Under the pieces are notes generated by a model. The model saw only the letters and a program-made list of their open reading frames with translations, had not been told where the DNA came from and searched no databases. Shown here piece after piece: positions 1 to 8,792 of a stretch of 64,000 bases of DNA. Position 1 is the stretch's first letter. Each line of letters starts with the position of its first letter. The translations under genes and the position numbers were made by a program. This DNA is from Sulfitobacter brevis (GTDB taxonomy: Bacteria; Pseudomonadota; Alphaproteobacteria; Rhodobacterales; Rhodobacteraceae): assembly GCF_900112755.1 (NCBI RefSeq), contig NZ_FOMW01000006.1:217701-281700 (forward strand), in the 5' to 3' direction.

Positions 1-1647
1 GGCTTTCGCCTGCGCCCCGAAGCTCTGGCGGTCAAAATCGGCCCGTCGAACGCTGGTGCCGATAAGCTGCTCCACGCCGGACATGTTGTGCAGATGTCGA
101 TCAAGGAGGCCTATGATTGGTGCACGGCAGTGCCGGACTACCTGACTCACCAAAAAAACGAGATTGCCCGCGCCATTTTGAAGGAAATTCGTGAGCGGCT
201 CGGGTTCCTAAATAATGTTGGTTTAGAATACCTTACACTCGCCCGTTCAAGCGGCACCTTAAGCGGTGGCGAGAGCCAGCGTATCCGTTTGGCGAGCCAG
301 ATCGGCTCTGGTCTCACTGGGGTTCTTTACGTGCTCGACGAACCTTCCATCGGGTTGCACCAGCGCGACAATGATCGCCTGTTGCTGACGCTGAAGAACC
401 TTCGCGATCAGGGCAATACCGTGATTGTAGTCGAGCATGACGAAGAGGCGATCCGCGAGGCGGATTACGTCTTCGATATTGGTCCGGGTGCGGGTGTGCA
501 TGGGGGACAGGTGGTCAGCCACGGCACCCCGTCACAGGTCGCTGCCGATCCCAATTCGGTAACCGGACAGTACCTGACCGGCGTGCGGGAAATCGCTGTT
601 CCTGCAACCCGCCGCAAAGGCAAAGGCAAGGCCAAGAAAATTCAGGTGGTGAAGGCCACAGGCAACAACCTGCAAAACGTCACGGTCGATTTTCCGCTGG
701 GCAAGTTTGTCTGTGTGACGGGCGTTTCAGGGGGCGGCAAATCAACGCTGACCATCGAAACGCTGTTCAAAACCGCCTCGATGAATCTCAACGGCGCGCG
801 TCAAACACCGGCCCCCTGCGAAACGATCAAAGGGCTGGAACATCTCGACAAGGTCATCGACATCGACCAGCGCCCGATTGGCCGTACGCCGCGCTCGAAC
901 CCTGCGACCTATACCGGTGCCTTCACCCCGATCCGTGATTGGTTTGCCGGACTGCCGGAGTCGAAGGCGCGCGGCTACAAGCCCGGACGCTTCAGCTTTA
1001 ACGTCAAGGGCGGGCGCTGTGAGGCGTGTCAGGGTGACGGGGTCATCAAGATCGAGATGCACTTCCTGCCGGATGTCTATGTCGAATGTGAGACCTGTAA
1101 AGGCGCGCGCTATAATCGCGAGACGCTGGAGATTAAGTTCAAGGGGAACTCAATCGCGGATGTGCTGAATATGACGGTGGAAGACGCGCAGGGCTTTTTC
1201 GCCGCGGTGCCGTCAATCCGTGACAAGATGGATGCGCTGATGCGGGTCGGGCTGGGCTATATCAAGGTCGGTCAGCAGGCGACGACCCTTTCAGGCGGCG
1301 AGGCGCAACGCGTCAAGCTCTCCAAGGAGCTGAGCAAACGTTCAACCGGACGTACGCTCTATATTCTCGACGAACCGACGACTGGGTTGCATTTCGAGGA
1401 CGTGCGTAAGCTGTTGGAAGTGTTGCATGAGCTGGTCGATCAGGGCAACTCGGTCATCGTGATCGAGCATAACCTCGATGTGGTAAAGACAGCCGACTAC
1501 ATCATTGATATCGGCCCGGAGGGCGGCGATGGCGGTGGTCAGGTCGTGGCCACTGGGACACCCGAAGAAGTCGCAGAAGTGCCGGAGAGCCACACGGGCA
1601 AGTACCTGAAACCGATGCTTAAGAAGCGTCAGGTCGCAGCGGAATAA
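1..1647 (+). CDS. uvrA: UvrABC excinuclease subunit A (5' end outside window)
   Basis: DNA-damage recognition ATPase of nucleotide excision repair; works as a dimer that loads UvrB. The frame is open from base 1 (starting [14 protein letters not shown], a UvrA signature), so the N-terminal part lies upstream and about 548 residues are visible. The first ABC signature [11 protein letters not shown] and Walker [11 protein letters not shown] are followed by a second Walker A (GVSGGGKST), a zinc finger of the form C-X2-C-X19-C-X2-C (GGRCEACQ to CETCKG), then the second signature [11 protein letters not shown] and Walker [11 protein letters not shown]. The second P-loop reads GGGKST where GSGKSS is usual, a mild change that keeps the lysine. 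It ends at a strong hairpin shared with the convergent neighbour. Confidence 0.97.
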   Translation, partial: GFRLRPEALAVKIGPSNAGADKLLHAGHVVQMSIKEAYDWCTAVPDYLTHQKNEIARAILKEIRERLGFLNNVGLEYLTLARSSGTLSGGESQRIRLASQIGSGLTGVLYVLDEPSIGLHQRDNDRLLLTLKNLRDQGNTVIVVEHDEEAIREADYVFDIGPGAGVHGGQVVSHGTPSQVAADPNSVTGQYLTGVREIAVPATRRKGKGKAKKIQVVKATGNNLQNVTVDFPLGKFVCVTGVSGGGKSTLTIETLFKTASMNLNGARQTPAPCETIKGLEHLDKVIDIDQRPIGRTPRSNPATYTGAFTPIRDWFAGLPESKARGYKPGRFSFNVKGGRCEACQGDGVIKIEMHFLPDVYVECETCKGARYNRETLEIKFKGNSIADVLNMTVEDAQGFFAAVPSIRDKMDALMRVGLGYIKVGQQATTLSGGEAQRVKLSKELSKRSTGRTLYILDEPTTGLHFEDVRKLLEVLHELVDQGNSVIVIEHNLDVVKTADYIIDIGPEGGDGGGQVVATGTPEEVAEVPESHTGKYLKPMLKKRQVAAE

Positions 1648-1671
1648 ACGCTTTCCTCTCTATCGAAAGTT

Positions 1672-1709
1672 AAGAAAGGCCGCGTAGCATATGCTACGCG
1701 GCCTTTCTT
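1672..1709. terminator. Bidirectional terminator between uvrA and the convergent gene
   Basis: A perfect inverted repeat with 19-base arms (AAGAAAGGCCGCGTAGCAT and its complement) lies between the 3' ends of two convergent genes. A-rich and T-rich flanks on both sides suit termination in either direction. Confidence 0.85.
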
Positions 1710-1754
1710 TAAGTGGCATAGCAGGCACTTAGTGCCCGTCTTAGGTATCAGATG

Positions 1755-2774
1755 TTATAGAAACGCTCTTGCGACGCGGATCATCTGCAGCGTTTCGTAC
1801 GCACTGTCCTCCAAGGTGATCAACTGGCCGTTCAATACCGCGTAATTGTGACCCGTTGCTGGCTCGGGCAGGCGGTACAGGCGACGCAGTTCTTCCTGCG
1901 TGAGCGCGGCTGTCGGTGCCACAGTCAAGCCGGGCTCAAGGTCGGATACACCCGCCAGTTCATTGATAAGCAAAAGTGAATCGTAGTCCTTTTCCTCAAG
2001 CAAGACGGGCATCCCGTCGATCAGCCCATAGCGCTGGCCTTGCGGTGCAGGGGAGATGTTGAACAGCGTGGCGATTTGTTCGGAGGTCAGCAACAGTGTG
2101 TCGACATCCTCCAGTTCGCGCACCTCGCGGTCTTGTAAATAGGTCTCGCGTTGATCGTGCCAGACGCCGTCGATTTTGTCCTCGTCATAGGCGACCCATT
2201 CCTCGTAGGTGACACCCTTTTTCGCGAGGCCAGGCGGTACGCAGGGTGGGTCCATCTTCGCAAGGCCCGGAGGGCAATTGCGATAGGTAACCAGTTGATC
2301 TGGTTCAACGTCTGTGATCAGCACGTCGCGGCCCAGAAATCCGAGAGCGGCAGCGCCGGCGAGCAAGGCCATATCGCGACCTTCGGGTGCTTTCGCTTTC
2401 AGTACATCATCAATCCGTACGCGATATTCATCGCTATCACGGTCAATCTTCACTTTTTTATAGTTTTTTGAAGCCTCTTTCAGCGTTTTCTCAACATGCT
2501 TTTCGTCCTTGGACTTCTTTTTCTTGGCGTCTTTATGCTTGGCGTCTTTATGCTTGGCGTCTTTATGCTTTTGCTTATCTTTTTTCTTATGCTTCTTTTT
2601 GTCTTTCTTATCCTTTTTGCCCTTATCGTCTTTGGCGAGCCAGATCTGCGCGTCCTGCGCTGTTAGTTCGGACGCAAAAAAGTTTGCGCCCTGCGAGGGA
2701 GCGGAAAGCGGCGCGGCAAAGGATGCGGTGGCGAGGCTGGTGGAAACCAGTGCAGTTGTCAAAAGATGACGCAT
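1755..2774 (-). CDS. Secreted lysine-rich protein, RcnB-like C-terminal region possible
   Basis: A 339-residue protein of unknown function. The start at 2774 gives a classical signal peptide (MRHLLTTALVSTSLATASFA) and is preceded by an AAGGAA ribosome site; an ATG at 2819 would only add an unlikely leader. After the signal comes a very basic segment (about residues 50-100) of KDKK/KHKDA units, then an alanine-rich hydrophobic patch (ALLAGAAALGFLG) and a motif CPPGLAK..PPCVPPGLAKKG, a proline/glycine pattern also seen in RcnB-like periplasmic proteins. Two weakly similar 70-residue segments (LTSEQIATLFNISPAPQGQRYGLIDG and LTQEELRRLYRLPEPATGHNYAVLNG) suggest an internal duplication. Periplasmic location is inferred from the signal peptide. 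Confidence 0.7.
   Translation of the reverse strand: MRHLLTTALVSTSLATASFAAPLSAPSQGANFFASELTAQDAQIWLAKDDKGKKDKKDKKKHKKKDKQKHKDAKHKDAKHKDAKKKKSKDEKHVEKTLKEASKNYKKVKIDRDSDEYRVRIDDVLKAKAPEGRDMALLAGAAALGFLGRDVLITDVEPDQLVTYRNCPPGLAKMDPPCVPPGLAKKGVTYEEWVAYDEDKIDGVWHDQRETYLQDREVRELEDVDTLLLTSEQIATLFNISPAPQGQRYGLIDGMPVLLEEKDYDSLLLINELAGVSDLEPGLTVAPTAALTQEELRRLYRLPEPATGHNYAVLNGQLITLEDSAYETLQMIRVARAFL
2526..2570 (-). repeat. Three exact 15-bp tandem repeats inside the lysine-rich gene
   Basis: The unit GGCGTCTTTATGCTT occurs three times head to tail and encodes repeated KHKDA on the minus strand. Because it is a multiple of three it can expand or contract without breaking the frame. Confidence 0.9.
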
Positions 2775-2965
2775 GGAAAAATTCCTTGAACAGGGGGCGT
2801 TATCATTCAACAAATCCAAACTGCATTGGTTCCGTCAGGGACGTCAGCCAACGATCTAACGGCGCAGACCCGCCGATGCTGCATCCCCGCTGCGAAATGC
2901 CACTTCGCATAGATCCCTCCAGTTCTGCAGACTGCCGCCAGCGACTACCCTACGCCCGTCTGAAA

Positions 2966-3850
2966 TTACCCGTTGCGGCTACGTTTCTCAAAGCGCGGCA
3001 GCATCGCAGAGAAATCACGGCCCTTGCCGTCTTCTTCGTCTACAAACCGCTTATAAAGCTCCAGCGCCAGCGCCCCCATAGGCGTATCGGCGTCTACAAC
3101 TTCGGCAGCCTGCTGGCTCAGACCTAAATCTTTGAGCATCAATTCCGCAGCAAAACCGGGCGTATACCCGTTGTCTGCAGGAGATTTCGGCCCGACACCG
3201 GGGGCAGGGCAATAGGCATTCATTGACCACGAATAGCCCGACGAGGTGCTCACCACGTCAAACATGCGTTCGCGGTCCAACCCTAGTTTATCTGCCAAGG
3301 CAAAGGCTTCGCAGGTGGCGATCATTGTGGCGCCGAGGATCATGTTGTTGCAGATCTTAGCAGCCTGTCCCGCACCCGCGTCGCCGCAGTGCACGGCTTT
3401 CTGGCCCATGATGTCAAACAATGGCTTGGCTTTGGCAAAGGCAGCTTCGGTCCCGCCAGCCATAAAGGTTAACGTGCCACCCGAAGCGCCGCCGATGCCA
3501 CCTGATACCGGTGCATCAACTGCCAGTATCCCAGCGTTCTCAGCAGCTTGGGAGGTGTTGCGTGCACTTTCCACATCCACTGTGGAGCAGTCAATGAACA
3601 AGGCACCTTGGGCCATATGCGCGATAGCCTGCGCTGCCACCTGCCGCAGGATGGACCCATTGGGCAGCATTGTGATCACCACATCCGCGCCTTTTGCGGC
3701 GGCTTCGATGTCGGCGACAGCCTCAACCCCCTCGGCGGTCGTACCTGCGACGTCATAGCCGCGCAGCTTGTGGCCCGCTTTCGCCAGATTAGCGGCCATC
3801 GGCGCGCCCATGTTGCCCAGACCGATAAAGCCGATTGTCAAATTTTTCAT
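2966..3850 (-). other. mmsB: MmsB domain with its own internal start and ribosome site
   Basis: Internal ATG at 3850 preceded by AAGGACACCGGC; from here the protein is 294 residues, the ordinary length of 3-hydroxyisobutyrate dehydrogenase. Just upstream, the codons GCC CTG would read GCC TGA if one C of the CCC run were missing, so the fusion may be recent or a base-call error. Confidence 0.6.
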
Positions 3851-4891
3851 GCCGGTGTCCTTCAAGTTCAGGGCATTCTTGCCCAGTGGTTGCAGCATCT
3901 TACCCACGGCGGCAGTGGGCACGTCTGTGCCAGCGAACTGCCACTGCGGCGTGCGATCTTTGTCGATGATAGCGGCGCGGATGCCTTCGAGGAAATCCCC
4001 ATGCTCTGTCGCGCGGTAGGTAAATCGGTACTCCAGATCCAAGGCCTTCTCCATCGTGAGGGAGGGGCCGCGCAGGCGGTGGAGCATCTCGATCGTGCAG
4101 GCCATCGAAAGGGGCGCATTGCGTTGCAGCTTTTTCAGCGCGTCGGCGGCGAAGTCGCTGTCGTCGTTGCGCAGGTCGGTAAGGACATCGCTCAAAGCTT
4201 CGCCGGCAAAGAGCGCGTCGATCTGTGCCTGCTGGTCGCGCAATGTGCCATTGGGTGGGGATTTTTCGGCAGCAGTGATGGCATCCGCCACACCCGTTTC
4301 TTCCAGTGATTTGATGATGTCAGGCCATTGATCTTGCAGGATAAAATGATCGGCGAATCCTGCAAAGATAGCATCATCCGCATCCATACGGACGGCCGTG
4401 ATACCTAGGTATTCGCCCAAGCGCCCGGGAGCGAGCGCCAAAAGCAAGCTGCCGCCCACGTCAGGAACCAGGCCGATGCCACATTCCGGCATGGCAATCT
4501 GGCTGGTTTCACCAACAATACGGTGTGAGCCATGGCAGCCGATGCCAACCCCGCCGCCCATCGTAAATTCCTGAAGAAACGACACGAAAGGCTTGGGATA
4601 GCTGAATATTTTGTAGTTCAGCCGATACTCGTCCGCCCAGAATTTCTGGCCATAGGCGAAATCCCCAGCGCGCCCGCGTTCATAAAGCTCGGCGATGTCG
4701 CCGCCCGAGCAAAAGGCCCGGTCGCCCTCGGCGTCGATCACGACGAGTGCTACAGCCTCATCATCGCGCCATTGATCGAGCGCTGCTTCAATGGCGAGGC
4801 ACATCTCATAGGTCAGCGCATTCAAAGCTTTAGGGCGGTTCAGGGTGATGCGCCCCGCACGGCCGACATTGCGGATCGAAATATCGCTCAT
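2966..4891 (-). CDS. 3-hydroxyisobutyryl-CoA hydrolase / 3-hydroxyisobutyrate dehydrogenase fusion
   Basis: One 641-residue frame carries two consecutive enzymes of valine degradation. Residues 1-347 are a crotonase-fold hydrolase (FCSGGDIAELYERG, TMGGGVGIGCHG, MPECGIGLVPDVGG), typical of 3-hydroxyisobutyryl-CoA hydrolase, EC 3.1.2.4. Residues 348-641 are a complete MmsB-type dehydrogenase (EC 1.1.1.31): dinucleotide motif GFIGLGNMG, substrate motif DAPVSGGIGGASGGTL and catalytic-lysine region GAGQAAKICNN. The two are normally separate genes. No stop lies between them, yet the ATG of the second domain (3850) keeps an AAGGA ribosome site seven bases upstream, so separate synthesis of MmsB is also possible. 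The start overlaps the acyl-CoA dehydrogenase stop (ATGA). Confidence 0.85.
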   Translation of the reverse strand: MSDISIRNVGRAGRITLNRPKALNALTYEMCLAIEAALDQWRDDEAVALVVIDAEGDRAFCSGGDIAELYERGRAGDFAYGQKFWADEYRLNYKIFSYPKPFVSFLQEFTMGGGVGIGCHGSHRIVGETSQIAMPECGIGLVPDVGGSLLLALAPGRLGEYLGITAVRMDADDAIFAGFADHFILQDQWPDIIKSLEETGVADAITAAEKSPPNGTLRDQQAQIDALFAGEALSDVLTDLRNDDSDFAADALKKLQRNAPLSMACTIEMLHRLRGPSLTMEKALDLEYRFTYRATEHGDFLEGIRAAIIDKDRTPQWQFAGTDVPTAAVGKMLQPLGKNALNLKDTGMKNLTIGFIGLGNMGAPMAANLAKAGHKLRGYDVAGTTAEGVEAVADIEAAAKGADVVITMLPNGSILRQVAAQAIAHMAQGALFIDCSTVDVESARNTSQAAENAGILAVDAPVSGGIGGASGGTLTFMAGGTEAAFAKAKPLFDIMGQKAVHCGDAGAGQAAKICNNMILGATMIATCEAFALADKLGLDRERMFDVVSTSSGYSWSMNAYCPAPGVGPKSPADNGYTPGFAAELMLKDLGLSQQAAEVVDADTPMGALALELYKRFVDEEDGKGRDFSAMLPRFEKRSRNG

Positions 4892-6030
4892 CGGTTTTTC
4901 AGCATGTCACGGGCAACGATCACGCGCATGATCTCGTTGGTGCCTTCAAGAATTTGGTGTACCCGCAAGTCGCGCACCAGCTTTTCGATGCCATAATCAG
5001 CCAGATAGCCATAGCCACCATGCAGCTGCAGGCATTGATCAACGATTTTGCTGCCTGCTTCGGTGACAAACTTCTTAGCCATCGCGCAAAATTTGGTCGC
5101 ATCCGGCGCGCCGGTGTCGAGCTTCCATGCCGCGTGGCGCAGAAAGGTGCGGGCCGCCTGAAGCTCGATCTCCATATCCGCGAGCCGGAATTGTAGCCCC
5201 TGAAACTGATCGATGGGTTTGCCGAATGCCTGCCGCTCGCCCATGTATTGCAGTGTCGCGTTCAATGCGGTCTGTGCAGCACCCAGCGAGCAAGCGGAGA
5301 TATTCAAACGGCCGCCATCCAGCCCCATCATCGCATATTTGAAACCTTTTCCCTCTTCTCCAACCAGATTACCCGCAGGAATGTCGCAATTGTCAAACTG
5401 CACCTGCGCGGTCGGTTGGCTGCGCCAGCCCATTTTATCTTCCAGACCACCGAAGCTGAGCCCTTTGGTGCCGTCCTCGACGTAGACTGTGGAGACGCCC
5501 GCTGCCCCGTCGTCCGAGGTGCGTACCATCGTGACATAGGCGTCGGAATAGCCGCCGCCGGAGATGAATGCTTTGGTGCCGTTCAGGCGGTAGCCTTCGT
5601 TGGTACGCTCGCATTTGGTCTTGAGGGCTGCGGCGTCAGAGCCGGAGCCGGGTTCAGTCAGGCAATAGCTCAGCACCGTGCTCATGCTCAGCACATCCGG
5701 CATGATCCGCGCTTTCAATTCTTCGCTGGCGAAATTATCGAGCATCTTGGCGCACATGTTGTGGATCGACAGGAACGCAGCAACGGACGGGCAGGCCATG
5801 CTGAGCGCTTCGAAAACGAGGGTCGCATCAAGGCGCGAAAGCCCCGAACCGCCCGCATCTTCAGAAACATAAAGCCCACCAAACCCAAGCTCGGCTATCT
5901 GCGGCCACAACTCCTTCGGGATGGACTCGTTCTTTTCCCATTTCTGCGCATTGGGTGCGATATGTTCCTGACCAAAGGCATAGGCCATGTCAAAAATTGC
6001 GGTTTGTTCGTCGCTCAGCGCGAAATCCAT
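4888..6030 (-). CDS. Acyl-CoA dehydrogenase, isobutyryl-CoA type
   Basis: FAD-dependent dehydrogenase of 380 residues, most likely oxidising isobutyryl-CoA to methacrylyl-CoA, the step before hydration and hydrolysis in valine breakdown. It shows the family motifs YCLTEPGSGSD (FAD/substrate binding), the GGYGY segment, and the base-containing C-terminus HQILEGTNEIMRVIVARDML. The start at 6030 follows a strong GAGGGGGA site; the longer ATG at 6066 has none. The 3' end overlaps the following hydrolase start by four bases (translational coupling). A consensus-like promoter lies at 6074-6102, so it may be transcribed separately from mmsA. The substrate is inferred from the neighbours. Confidence 0.88.
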   Translation of the reverse strand: MDFALSDEQTAIFDMAYAFGQEHIAPNAQKWEKNESIPKELWPQIAELGFGGLYVSEDAGGSGLSRLDATLVFEALSMACPSVAAFLSIHNMCAKMLDNFASEELKARIMPDVLSMSTVLSYCLTEPGSGSDAAALKTKCERTNEGYRLNGTKAFISGGGYSDAYVTMVRTSDDGAAGVSTVYVEDGTKGLSFGGLEDKMGWRSQPTAQVQFDNCDIPAGNLVGEEGKGFKYAMMGLDGGRLNISACSLGAAQTALNATLQYMGERQAFGKPIDQFQGLQFRLADMEIELQAARTFLRHAAWKLDTGAPDATKFCAMAKKFVTEAGSKIVDQCLQLHGGYGYLADYGIEKLVRDLRVHQILEGTNEIMRVIVARDMLKNR

Positions 6031-6073
6031 CGGTGGTTCCCCCTCAAAGTTCATAGAAATGAACACTTGTTTA

Positions 6074-6102
6074 ATTATAGCAATGCCTGCCCATTGCTAC
6101 AA
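6074..6102 (-). promoter_or_regulatory. Sigma-70-type promoter with operator-like inverted repeat upstream of the acyl-CoA dehydrogenase
   Basis: On the minus strand a TTGTAG box (6102-6097) and a TATAAT box (6079-6074) are 17 bases apart. A perfect inverted repeat AGCAATG-N6-CATTGCT (6079-6098) fills the spacer, the position expected for a repressor that blocks polymerase. Confidence 0.55.
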
Positions 6103-6187
6103 CAGCTTTGGCGGGATGACCGCTCGCGGCGCAGTGCAATTATCATCCGGTTTGTTGACGGGCAGCCGCCTATCACCGCGCAGTCGT

Positions 6188-6218
6188 AAAAAGGGGCGAA
6201 CATTGCTGCCCGCCCCTT
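6188..6218 (-). terminator. Terminator after mmsA
   Basis: On the minus strand AAGGGGCG pairs with CGCCCCTT across a 12-base loop and is followed by a T run. It lies directly behind the mmsA stop codon and separates it from the acyl-CoA dehydrogenase transcript. Confidence 0.65.
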
Positions 6219-6222
6219 GGAT

Positions 6223-7722
6223 TTATTCCATCACGGGGATGGAGAATTCACCGCCCTCTTTAATGCCCGAAGGCCAGCGGGCTGTTACGGTCTTGGTGCG
6301 CGTGTAGAACTTGAAGGCATCGGGGCCGTGCTGGTTCAAATCGCCAAACACTGATTTCTTCCAGCCGCCGAAGGTGTGATAGGCCAGCGGCACGGGGATT
6401 GGCACGTTGATGCCGACCATGCCGACATTGATCCGGTTGGCAAAATCGCGTGCCGCATCGCCATCGCGGGTATAGATTGCGGTGCCGTTGCCATACTCGT
6501 GGTCCATCGCGAGGCCAATCGCCTCCTCGTAGCTCTGGGCACGCACGCAGGTCAGCACGGGGCCAAATATTTCCTGCTTGTAGATGTCCATGTCTTTGGT
6601 GGCGCGGTCAAACAGGTGCGGGCCTACAAAGAAACCGTCCTCGTAACCTTGCAGTTTGAAATCGCGCCCGTCGACAACCAGCTCGGCGCCTTGGTCGATG
6701 CCGGTCTGTACCAGACGTTCGATATTGGCCTTGGCTGCGGCGGTCACGACGGGGCCGTAATCCACGTCATTGCCGGAAGTGTAGGGGCCGACCTTCAGCG
6801 CTTCGATCCGTGGGACCAGCTTGGCGATCAGACGGTCGGCAGTATCGTCACCGACAGGGACGGCCACCGAAATCGCCATGCAGCGTTCGCCCGCCGCGCC
6901 GTAGCCGGCACCGATCAAAGCATCAGCGGCCTGATCCATATCCGCATCGGGCATGATGATCATGTGGTTCTTGGCGCCACCGAAACATTGCACGCGCTTG
7001 CCGTTGGCACAGCCGGTTGCATAGATATATTCCGCAATGGCGGTGGAACCGACGAACCCGATCGACTGGATCACATCGTGGTGCAGGATCGCGTCGACCG
7101 CTTCCTTGTCGCCGTTCACCACCTGAATGATGCCCTTGGGCAGACCGGCTTCCTCAAGCAGTTCTGCCAGCATCAACGGCACGGATGGATCACGCTCGGA
7201 CGGTTTGAGGATGAACGCGTTGCCGCAGGCGATGGCAGGCGCAAACATCCACATCGGGATCATCGCAGGGAAGTTGAAGGGCGTGATGCCCGCCGTGACG
7301 CCTAAAGGCTGGCGCATGGAATACATGTCGATGCCGGGGCCGGCGCTGTCGGTGAAATCGCCCTTGAGCAGTTCGGGCGCACCGATGCAATATTCCACCA
7401 CTTCAAGCCCGCGCTGCACGTCACCGGCAGCATCGGGGAGGGTTTTGCCATGCTCGCGGCTCAGCGCTTCGGCGAGCTTGTCCATATCGCGGTTCAGCAG
7501 AGCGACAAACTTCATCATCACCCGTGCGCGGCGCTGCGGGTTGGTAGCGGCCCAAGCGGGCTGCGCGGCGGCGGCATAGGCCACGGCCTTGTCCATTTCT
7601 TCGCCATTGGCCAGCGGCACGCGGGCCTGCACTTCGCCTGTGGCGGGGTTCATTACATCGGCAAAGCGGCCCGAGGTGCCTTTGACGTGTTCGCCATTGA
7701 GATAGTGGGTCAGTTCTTGCAT
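6223..7722 (-). CDS. mmsA: Methylmalonate-semialdehyde dehydrogenase (acylating)
   Basis: NAD-dependent aldehyde dehydrogenase of 499 residues that converts (methyl)malonate semialdehyde to propionyl-CoA or acetyl-CoA, the last step of valine and myo-inositol catabolism. It begins MQELTHYLNGEHVKG, has the cofactor motif GFVGST, and the catalytic cysteine in GAAGERCMAISVAV. The start at 7722 is supported by GGAG five to eight bases upstream; the open frame continues far upstream to 8223, but that part is only the antisense of the LysR gene. It is divergent from the LysR regulator, which is its likely controller. Confidence 0.94.
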   Translation of the reverse strand: MQELTHYLNGEHVKGTSGRFADVMNPATGEVQARVPLANGEEMDKAVAYAAAAQPAWAATNPQRRARVMMKFVALLNRDMDKLAEALSREHGKTLPDAAGDVQRGLEVVEYCIGAPELLKGDFTDSAGPGIDMYSMRQPLGVTAGITPFNFPAMIPMWMFAPAIACGNAFILKPSERDPSVPLMLAELLEEAGLPKGIIQVVNGDKEAVDAILHHDVIQSIGFVGSTAIAEYIYATGCANGKRVQCFGGAKNHMIIMPDADMDQAADALIGAGYGAAGERCMAISVAVPVGDDTADRLIAKLVPRIEALKVGPYTSGNDVDYGPVVTAAAKANIERLVQTGIDQGAELVVDGRDFKLQGYEDGFFVGPHLFDRATKDMDIYKQEIFGPVLTCVRAQSYEEAIGLAMDHEYGNGTAIYTRDGDAARDFANRINVGMVGINVPIPVPLAYHTFGGWKKSVFGDLNQHGPDAFKFYTRTKTVTARWPSGIKEGGEFSIPVME

Positions 7723-7795
7723 GAGGCTCTCCATTCCTGTTGAGCGCAGGATAGGCTTGCAAAAAGGCAGGGGGAAGGGGCAAGGTTTCAAAACG

Positions 7796-7815
7796 GCTTT
7801 GCATTTTTGCAAAGC
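7796..7815. promoter_or_regulatory. Palindromic operator in the mmsA/lysR divergent region
   Basis: Perfect inverted repeat GCTTTGCA-TTTT-TGCAAAGC, 17 bases before the LysR start, with another TGCAAA half-site at 7758-7763 on the mmsA side. The T-N11-A spacing fits a LysR-family target. Confidence 0.5.
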
Positions 7816-7832
7816 ATAGTGGGGCAGGGCGC

Positions 7833-8729
7833 ATGGAGCGAAACTGGGATGATTTACGGCTGTTTCTGGCGGTCGCGCGCGAGCAGAGCCTATCAGCGGC
7901 AGGCAAACTGCTGCGGCTGGACCCTGCCACATTAGGGCGGCGGATGGCACGGCTGGAGAAATCGCTGCAAACTGGTTTGTTCGTGAAATCCCCGCAGGGT
8001 TATGCGCTGACCGATGCGGGCGTGCAATTGTTGGCGCGGGCCGAGGCGGCAGAACAGGCGATGCGCATCGCCTCCGCCGGTGTCGCGGCGCCGAGTGACC
8101 GGCTGAGCGGGCAAATCCGCCTTGGTGCGCCGGACGGTTGCGCGAACTTTCTGCTGCCGCAGGTCTGCGCGCGGATCGTGACAGACAATCCTGATCTCGA
8201 CATCCAGATCGTCGCACTGCCACGGGTGTTCAACCTGTCACGGCGCGAGGCGGATATGGCCATTGGCGTCAGTGCGCCGACTGCGGGCAGACTGCTGGTG
8301 CAAAAGGTCACCGACTATCACCTGCATCTGGCGGCGTCCGAGAGCTATCTGGCGGCGCATTCGGCGATCGCTTCGGTAGATGATCTCGCGGCGCATCGCT
8401 TGGTCGGCTATATTCCCGATATGATTTTTGACCGCGAGTTGGATTACCTTGCGGAACTTGGCGTGTCGCGGGTGCCGCTGGCCTCCAACTCGGTCTCGGT
8501 GCAGGTGCAGATGATCCGGCAGGGTGGCGGGGTCGGGGTGGTGCATGACTTTTGCTTGCCTGCTGCACCCGGTATCCGGTTGATCCTTGAGGATGCGGTC
8601 AGCCTGACGCGCAGCTTCTATCTGATCCGCCACATGGATGATCAACGCAATCTGCGGCTGACCCGGTTTGCCGAAATGCTCAGCGCCGGATTGCGCGCCG
8701 AGGTTGGACGCGCCGAGGCAAAGACTTGA
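7833..8729 (+). CDS. LysR-family transcriptional regulator
   Basis: A 298-residue DNA-binding regulator. The N-terminal winged helix-turn-helix (residues about 3-60, WDDLRLFLAVAREQSLSAAG and RRMARLEKSL) is followed by a substrate-binding-like effector domain. The gene is divergent from mmsA with 110 bases between the starts and a good palindrome in that gap, so control of mmsA (and of itself) is the simplest inference. The effector is not identifiable from sequence. Confidence 0.9.
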   Translation: MERNWDDLRLFLAVAREQSLSAAGKLLRLDPATLGRRMARLEKSLQTGLFVKSPQGYALTDAGVQLLARAEAAEQAMRIASAGVAAPSDRLSGQIRLGAPDGCANFLLPQVCARIVTDNPDLDIQIVALPRVFNLSRREADMAIGVSAPTAGRLLVQKVTDYHLHLAASESYLAAHSAIASVDDLAAHRLVGYIPDMIFDRELDYLAELGVSRVPLASNSVSVQVQMIRQGGGVGVVHDFCLPAAPGIRLILEDAVSLTRSFYLIRHMDDQRNLRLTRFAEMLSAGLRAEVGRAEAKT

Positions 8730-8792
8730 CAGAATTGACTTTCGCGGTGACGCTGGACCTTCTGGGGGCGTCCATTCAAAGGAGAGCAGTGC

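Noticed and set aside
6223..8223. 666-residue frame containing mmsA
   Set aside because: The N-terminal 167 residues are the complement of the LysR gene and are arginine/proline-rich without family similarity; the start at 7722 has a ribosome site.
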